In this document: piece by piece, positions 59,904 through 64,000 of the stretch
Layout of the letters: each line of letters starts with the position of its first letter
Numbering within the stretch: the first letter of the stretch is position 1
Origin: Streptomyces sp. HNM0574
Lineage (GTDB): Bacteria; Actinomycetota; Actinomycetes; Streptomycetales; Streptomycetaceae
Reading direction: 5' to 3'
DNA: 64,000 nt
Assembly (NCBI RefSeq): GCF_012726235.1
Contig: NZ_JAASAH010000018.1
Location: 1-64,000 of the forward strand
The notes under the pieces: generated by a model
What the model saw: only the letters and a program-made list of their open reading frames with translations
What the model was told of the DNA's origin: nothing
Databases searched by the model: none
Program-made: the position numbers and the translations under genes

Positions 59904-60608
59904 TCACCCGCCCGAGGTGTCCGGGGACGGCGCGACGGGGGTGGCGTGGCGCCAGTACTGGCGGGTGGACTCCTCGCGCACGACCAGGCCCAGCCGGGCC
60001 AGTTCGGCGCGGAGTTCGCGGGCGTCCCGGGCGTCGCCCTTCGCGCCCAGGGCGCGCTCGCGGGCGGCGAACAGCGCATCGGCGCCGGCCGGGAGGCCCG
60101 CGGCGCCGCGCACCCAGCGGCGGAAGTCCGCGCCGTACGGGTCGCCGTCCGCCCACGGCCAGCCGTGCGCGGTGAAGGCGGCGGCGAGGCGCTGCGGGTT
60201 CAACCCGCTCTTCTCACGGGCGAGTTCGGTGCCGTCGGGGGCGAGCAGCACGAGCCGGCCGGCGTCGCGGAAGGCGAGGCCGGTCCCGGCCCGGGTGAAG
60301 GTGCGGGGCGCGTCGCGGACGTCGAGCTCCACGTCCGCGTCGGAGACCCGGACGGTGAGCGCCTCGTGCGCCGCGAGCAGGCCGAGGGCCAGCCCGCCGA
60401 GCAGGCCGACGGCGGCCGCGCCGCCGGTCCGCCACGGTTCGGGCACGGAGGTGACCAGCCGGGCCGGGCCGTCCACCGGCGACCAGGGCAGCCCGAGGAG
60501 CCATGCGGCGAGCGGCGGCAGCAGCGCACCGGCCGCCGCCCCGGCGAGGGTCAGCGCCGCCGCGGTCAGCCGGACCCGTTCGGCGACGGTGGTCCGCGCG
60601 GCGCTCAC
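59904..60608 (-). CDS. YqeB-like membrane protein
   Basis: 234 aa. Two helices at the N-terminus (LTLAGAAAGALLPPLAAWLL and GLLGGLALGLLAAHEALTVR) are followed by a cytoplasmic domain with VSDADVELDVRDAPRTFTRA, ELAREKSGLNPQRLAAAFTA, HGWPWADGDPYGADFRRWV and the end EESTRQYWRHATPVA. These blocks match actinobacterial YqeB proteins as I recall them. Role unknown. GTG 60608 overlaps the stop of the upstream small gene (GTGA), so the two are coupled. Convergence is absent; the TetR operator lies 20 bp beyond its end. Confidence 0.75.
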   Translation of the reverse strand: MSAARTTVAERVRLTAAALTLAGAAAGALLPPLAAWLLGLPWSPVDGPARLVTSVPEPWRTGGAAAVGLLGGLALGLLAAHEALTVRVSDADVELDVRDAPRTFTRAGTGLAFRDAGRLVLLAPDGTELAREKSGLNPQRLAAAFTAHGWPWADGDPYGADFRRWVRGAAGLPAGADALFAARERALGAKGDARDARELRAELARLGLVVREESTRQYWRHATPVAPSPDTSGG

Positions 60609-60835
60609 GCCCGCTCCCGGGGCCCGGCCGCGCGGCGGCCCAGGGACTCGCCCGCGCCGATCACGGCGGCGCCGAGCACCACCAGGCCGATCCCGGCGTA
60701 CAGCTCGTAGCCGCTGAACAGGCCGACGCGGCGCACCAGTCCCCACAGCCGGAACCAGCCCAGCAGCTCCTGCCCGAGGGCTCCCAGGCCCTGGAGGATC
60801 AGGACGGCGCCGAGGAATCCGAGTACGTTCTTCAT
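60605..60835 (-). CDS. Small membrane protein coupled to the YqeB-like gene
   Basis: 76 aa with two hydrophobic helices (NVLGFLGAVLILQGLGALGQ and YELYAGIGLVVLGAAVIGAG) separated by a basic loop WFRLWGLVRRVG. Too small for further classification. TAGCGT ends 7 nt before ATG 60835 and no ribosome site exists, so a leaderless mRNA is likely. Its stop overlaps the start of the YqeB-like gene by 4 nt. Confidence 0.72.
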   Translation of the reverse strand: MKNVLGFLGAVLILQGLGALGQELLGWFRLWGLVRRVGLFSGYELYAGIGLVVLGAAVIGAGESLGRRAAGPRERA

Positions 60836-60870
60836 GTCCGCGACGCTAGGGACCGCGGCGGGGGCCCGGC

Positions 60871-60960
60871 GTCGGCCGAAGGCAGCGGGCCGTGCGACGC
60901 CGGTATCCGGGGGCGGCCCGGTTGTCGTCCGAAGGTCTACGGCGGGTCGTCCGAAGGTCT
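60871..60960 (+). repeat. Direct repeats upstream of the histidine kinase gene
   Basis: GTCGTCCGAAGGTCT occurs exactly at 60924-60938 and 60946-60960, a 22-bp period (two helical turns). A weaker copy GTCGGCCGAAGGCAG is at 60871-60885. They lie between the divergent small-protein and histidine-kinase genes, whose starts flank the array, and may be binding sites of a response regulator. Confidence 0.65.
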
Positions 60961-61014
60961 CGGGGCGGTGCCCGTTCCCGTGCGCGGCGGCGCCCCGGCC
61001 GTACATTCGACGGC

Positions 61015-62208
61015 ATGCCCCCGCTCCGCACCAGGCCGTTCCGCGGTGCCGGCCGCACCCCGCGCGACTGGCTCGCCGACATCGGCTTCTTCCTGTTCGC
61101 CGCGGTGTTCTCCGTCGTCACCGCCGACAGCGTCGTCATCGACCCGGAGACGCCGCGCAGTTGGCTGCTCGTCGACCAGGCGGTCGGCGCCCTCGCCTGC
61201 GCCTCGGTCTTCCTGCGCCGGCGGTGGCCGGTGCCGCTGGCCGTGCTGCTGCTGGTGACGGGCATGTTCTTCCACTTCGTCACCGGGGCCACGCTCGTGG
61301 TGCTGTTCACCGTGGCCGCGTACCGCTCGCGGCGGCTGACGGCCGCGGTGGCCTCGATCTCCCTCGTCCAGTTCACGGTGTTCCTGCTGAGCGGTCCGGA
61401 GGCCGAGCACGCCGAACAGAAGGCGACGGGCTCGGCGTTCACCTACTTCGCGCTGGTGGCCTGCGCCTTCGGCTGGGGTCTGTACGTGCGCTCGCGGCGC
61501 GCGCTGGTCGCCTCCTGGGAGGCGCGGGCACGGCAGGCGGCGGCCGAGGCGCGGCGGCAGGCCCGCGAGGAGATCGCCCGCGAGATGCACGACGTGCTGG
61601 CGCACCGGCTGTCGCTGCTGAGCGTCCACGCGGGGGCGCTGGAGTTCAACCCGGGCGCGGGCGAGGCGGAGGTGCGGTCGGCGGCCGGGGTGATCCGGAG
61701 CAGCGCGCACCAGGCGCTGCAGGACCTGCGGGAGGTGATCGGCGTGCTCCGCGCCCCCGAGCCGGACCCGGCGGCACCGGAGCGCCCGCAGCCCGGGCTC
61801 GCGGACGTGGCCCGGCTGGCCGCCGAGTCCCGGGACGCCGGCGCCGACGTCACCCTGCGCGACCGGACGGCGCCCGCCGAGGGGCTGCCCGCCACCACGG
61901 GCCGCACGGCGTACCGCATCGTCCAGGAGGCGCTCACCAACGCGCGCAAGCACGCCCCCGGCGCCCCCGTCACCGTCACCCTCTCCGGCGCCCCGGGCGA
62001 GGGCCTCAGTGTCGGGGCGGAGAACCCGGTGGGGGCGGGCGGGAGCGTCGTCCCGGGGGCGGGGCTGGGGCTCGTCGGGCTCGCCGAGCGGGCCGAACTG
62101 ACCGGCGGGGAGCTGGAGTACGGGGTGCGGGACGGGGTCTTCCGGCTGCGGGCGCGGCTCCCGTGGACGCGGCCGGAGACCGGCGGCGGGGACGCGCCGG
62201 GGGCGTGA
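61015..62208 (+). CDS. Sensor histidine kinase, NarL-partner (HisKA_3) type
   Basis: 397 aa. Five or so membrane helices (about 20-150: LADIGFFLFAAVFSVVTADS, LAVLLLVTGMFFHFVTGATL) precede the dimerisation/phosphorylation helix REEIAREMHDVLAHRLSLLS with the phospho-acceptor His. The HATPase_c domain has RIVQEALTNARKHAPGAPVT (N box) and GAGLGLVGLAERAEL (G box). ATG 61015 follows TACATT by 7 nt, suggesting a leaderless transcript. No response regulator gene is adjacent, so it is an orphan kinase within this window. Confidence 0.92.
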   Translation: MPPLRTRPFRGAGRTPRDWLADIGFFLFAAVFSVVTADSVVIDPETPRSWLLVDQAVGALACASVFLRRRWPVPLAVLLLVTGMFFHFVTGATLVVLFTVAAYRSRRLTAAVASISLVQFTVFLLSGPEAEHAEQKATGSAFTYFALVACAFGWGLYVRSRRALVASWEARARQAAAEARRQAREEIAREMHDVLAHRLSLLSVHAGALEFNPGAGEAEVRSAAGVIRSSAHQALQDLREVIGVLRAPEPDPAAPERPQPGLADVARLAAESRDAGADVTLRDRTAPAEGLPATTGRTAYRIVQEALTNARKHAPGAPVTVTLSGAPGEGLSVGAENPVGAGGSVVPGAGLGLVGLAERAELTGGELEYGVRDGVFRLRARLPWTRPETGGGDAPGA

Positions 62209-62291
62209 GCCCCGTTTCGGGGTCCGGCTGCGCGGTACCCGGCAGCGGAACAGGTCGTCCCCGACGAACCACCGGCAGACCGGGAGGAACC

Positions 62292-62621
62292 ATGCCCGCG
62301 GGTGCGAACGCGAAGCGAGAGCGGCAGTACGAGCACATCAAGGAGGGCCAGAAGCGGCGCGGTGCCTCCGAGGGCCGGGCGGAGGAGATCGCGGCCCGCA
62401 CGGTCAACAAGGAGCGCGCCCAGGCGGGCGAGTCCCGCAGCGCCAGCCGCACCTCGACGCGGGACAAGCCGGCGCCGGAGCGCGGCGGCGAGCGGTCGGG
62501 CAAAGGCAAGGGCCCGGTGAGCCCGACGCGGGACCAGCTCTACAACGAGGCCCGGCAGAAGGGCGTCGAGGGCCGCTCCAAGATGACCAAGGAACAGCTC
62601 GCCCGGGCCGTCGGCCGCTGA
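62292..62621 (+). CDS. Small charged protein, 'plasmid stabilization'-type
   Basis: 109 aa, highly charged and probably partly disordered: ANAKRERQYEHIKEGQKRRG, EEIAARTVNKERAQAGESRS and C-terminal RDQLYNEARQKGVEGRSKMT ending in an SAP/Rho-N-like KEQLARAVGR. Similar actinobacterial proteins are labelled plasmid stabilisation proteins without evidence of that role. GGGAGGAACC precedes ATG 62292. The C-terminal motif suggests nucleic-acid binding (inferred). Codon use matches the neighbours. Confidence 0.82.
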   Translation: MPAGANAKRERQYEHIKEGQKRRGASEGRAEEIAARTVNKERAQAGESRSASRTSTRDKPAPERGGERSGKGKGPVSPTRDQLYNEARQKGVEGRSKMTKEQLARAVGR

Positions 62622-62639
62622 CCGGGACCCGGGGTCTTC

Positions 62640-62765
62640 GTGCTGCGCGCGCTCGCCGACGTGCTGCGGGCGGCCGGCGCCGCCGTCTCCGGCGCGGCCT
62701 CCCTGCCGTTCAAGCTGCTGTCCCGGCTGCTCCGCGGCGCCTCGCGGAGGACCGGCGGACGCTGA
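62640..62765 (+). CDS. Possible 41-residue amphipathic membrane peptide
   Basis: GTG 62640 opens a frame encoding RALADVLRAAGAAVSGAASL and PFKLLSRLLRGASRRTGGR, stop 62763-62765. The hydrophobic/basic pattern and LPFKLLSRLLRGAS segment resemble small Streptomyces peptides that I recall only loosely. GGGAC and GGGG lie upstream but are not a strong ribosome site. It directly follows the charged-protein gene (18 bp) and could be co-transcribed. Confidence 0.4.
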   Translation: MLRALADVLRAAGAAVSGAASLPFKLLSRLLRGASRRTGGR

Positions 62766-62977
62766 CCTGCGCCCACCCCGGCGGAGCCCGGCGGGAGGCC
62801 CGGGCCGGGGTGCCGTGCGATGGTCGGGTGGTGGGCCCGCCCGTCCAGCCCGTGCGCGGGGCGTGCCGCCGCCACGCAGGGTGGAGGTGTCGGCGGTGCG
62901 GGGCGGGGAACCCGGGCCCAGACCGTTGAAGGGCCGATCTTCCGGCACGCTCCCCGCCGGTCCGAGAGGTGGATGCG

Positions 62978-64000
62978 ATGAGTTCCATGGGTCCCGAAAA
63001 CTCCGGCCGCGATCCGCTCGGCGACTTTCTCTCCCGGTTCTTCGGGGCGGGCGGCGGCGCGGGCGGCCCCCGTCCGGACTCGCGCTACTACGACTTCCTG
63101 CACTTGATGAGCGAGCCGGCCCGGCAGCTGGTCTCGGGCGCGGCCCGGTACGCGGCCCAGCACGGGAGCAGCGATCTGGACACCGAGCACCTGCTGCGGA
63201 CGGCGCTGTCCTCGGAGCCGACGCGGGGCATGGTGCAGCGCGCGGGGGCGGACCCGGACGCGCTGGCCGAGAAGATCGACGCGCACGCGGACGAGGGGCC
63301 GTCGCGCAGTTCGGTCTCGGTCAGCCCGGCCGCGAAGCGGGCGCTGATGGAGGCCCAGCAGGCGGCGCGTACCGCCGGGGCCTCGTACATCGGCCCTGAG
63401 CACATCCTGATGGCGCTGGCGGCGAACAAGGAGTCGACGGCGGGGCGGATCCTGGACGCGGCCGCGCACTTCGGACCGTTCGGCTCGTACGGGCCGTTCG
63501 GTCCGGAGAACGGGCCGGGGGGCGGTCAGGGGCCCGGCGGCCCTCGCCCCGGCGGGGAGGGCGGAGGTCCGGGGCCCTGGGCGGGCGGCGGGCAGCGTCC
63601 CGGCGGCGCCCCCAGCCGGACGCCGAACCTCGACAAGTACGGCCGTGATCTCACCCAGGTCGCCCGCGAGGGGCGGATGGACCCGGTGATCGGGCGGGAC
63701 GAGGAGATCGAGCAGACCGTGGAGGTGCTGGCCCGGCGGGGCAAGAACAACCCGGTGCTGATCGGCGAGGCCGGGGTGGGCAAGACGGCCGTGGTGGAGG
63801 GGCTGGCGCAGCGGATCGCGGACGGGGAGGTCCCGGACAACCTCGCGGACCGGCGGGTGATCCAGCTGAACTTCTCCGCGCTCGTCGCGGGCACCCGGTA
63901 CCGGGGCGACTTCGAGGAGCGCCTGACCGGCCTGATCGACGAGATCCGCGACCGCAGCGACGAGATCGTGGTGTTCATCGACGAGCTGCACACCGTCGTC
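62978..64000 (+). CDS. Clp ATPase (ClpC/ClpB-like), 5' part, cut by the window edge
   Basis: At least 341 residues. After a Gly-rich head comes a double Clp-N domain (about 50-160: EPARQLVSGAARYAAQHGSS, YIGPEHILMALAANKES), then a long Gly/Pro linker (about 168-215) and the first AAA+ module with Walker A GEAGVGKTAV, YRGDFEERL and Walker B IVVFIDELHT at the edge. Hsp100 proteins unfold substrates for ClpP or disaggregate them. No HspR-type repeat is visible upstream. ATG 62978 follows AGAGG by about 8 nt; ATG 62987 is an alternative. The gene continues beyond 64000. Confidence 0.95.
   Translation, partial: MSSMGPENSGRDPLGDFLSRFFGAGGGAGGPRPDSRYYDFLHLMSEPARQLVSGAARYAAQHGSSDLDTEHLLRTALSSEPTRGMVQRAGADPDALAEKIDAHADEGPSRSSVSVSPAAKRALMEAQQAARTAGASYIGPEHILMALAANKESTAGRILDAAAHFGPFGSYGPFGPENGPGGGQGPGGPRPGGEGGGPGPWAGGGQRPGGAPSRTPNLDKYGRDLTQVAREGRMDPVIGRDEEIEQTVEVLARRGKNNPVLIGEAGVGKTAVVEGLAQRIADGEVPDNLADRRVIQLNFSALVAGTRYRGDFEERLTGLIDEIRDRSDEIVVFIDELHTVV

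Noticed and set aside
62208..62224. GCCCCGTTTCGGGGTC hairpin as terminator of the histidine kinase gene
   Set aside because: The stem is only about five base pairs, too weak to call beside the much stronger hairpins found elsewhere in the window.
1..64000. tRNA, rRNA, CRISPR arrays, transposase genes or attachment sites
   Set aside because: I looked for CCA-type cloverleaf sequences, regular spacers, DDE-type transposases and integrases and saw none that I could support by eye.

Overview
This window is from a high-GC actinomycete, almost certainly a Streptomyces. Evidence includes strong GC bias at third codon positions, GTG starts, Tat/Sec-exported hydrolases, a GH19 chitinase, I36-type inhibitors, a YncE lipoprotein, an encapsulin/DyP pair and a rifamycin-associated element before rox. 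It looks like an accessory chromosomal arm: many regulator/target pairs, few housekeeping genes, and no tRNA, rRNA, CRISPR or intact insertion sequence that I could see.

Layout. 0.3-5.6 kb: universal stress protein, secreted GH19 chitinase with a DasR-like box, two secreted I36-type inhibitors sharing a Crp-like promoter, a methyltransferase and an isochorismatase-like hydrolase. 5.8-11.9 kb: a compact biosynthetic operon (flavin-split-barrel protein, one A-T-R NRPS, two P450s) whose three large genes overlap by 4 nt. 12-25.9 kb: LysR/MFS and ArsR/PEP-mutase-like regulator-target pairs, GNAT, YceI, a leaderless D-Ala-D-Ala-ligase-like gene, a tendamistat-like secreted protein, a FUSC exporter, a YdeP-type molybdoenzyme and a DyP-encapsulin operon. 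26-39.2 kb: MFS exporter, flavoprotein, beta-propeller, rox, a SpoIIE-type phosphatase, a frameshifted Nudix, HxlR/quinone oxidoreductase, M14 carboxypeptidase and MscS. 39.3-43.2 kb: HsaA-like flavoprotein, a frameshifted Cys-rich gene, a membrane protein and a decayed gene. 43.2-57.0 kb: two amidohydrolases, DUF3100 permease, amidase, ankyrin protein, YncE lipoprotein, an amidinotransferase, an exported amidohydrolase, a GntR/FCD regulator and a Tat amidohydrolase. 57-64 kb: a TetR-controlled MMPL exporter (frameshifted), YqeB-like pair, histidine kinase and the 5' part of a Clp ATPase.

The most striking system is a scattered regulon. Eight copies of a GTATAC-centred site (typically GGTATACCAAA) lie before the amidohydrolase operon, the DUF3100 permease, the Tat amidohydrolase, the GntR/FCD regulator and the MFS/flavoprotein divergon, and one lies inside the MFS gene, encoded by unusual codons. 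Sites occur in pairs about 73, 75 and 95 bp apart, close to whole helical turns. I infer that the GntR/FCD protein at 54.9 kb controls uptake, hydrolysis and export for a nitrogen-containing (cyclic amide, pyrimidine- or triazine-like) substrate. A second interesting unit is the A-T-R NRPS with two P450s that both have non-canonical I-helix motifs.

Three genes (33.4, 41.3 and 58.05 kb) are each one base from being intact, all at short G/C runs, so either recent mutation or assembly error must be considered.
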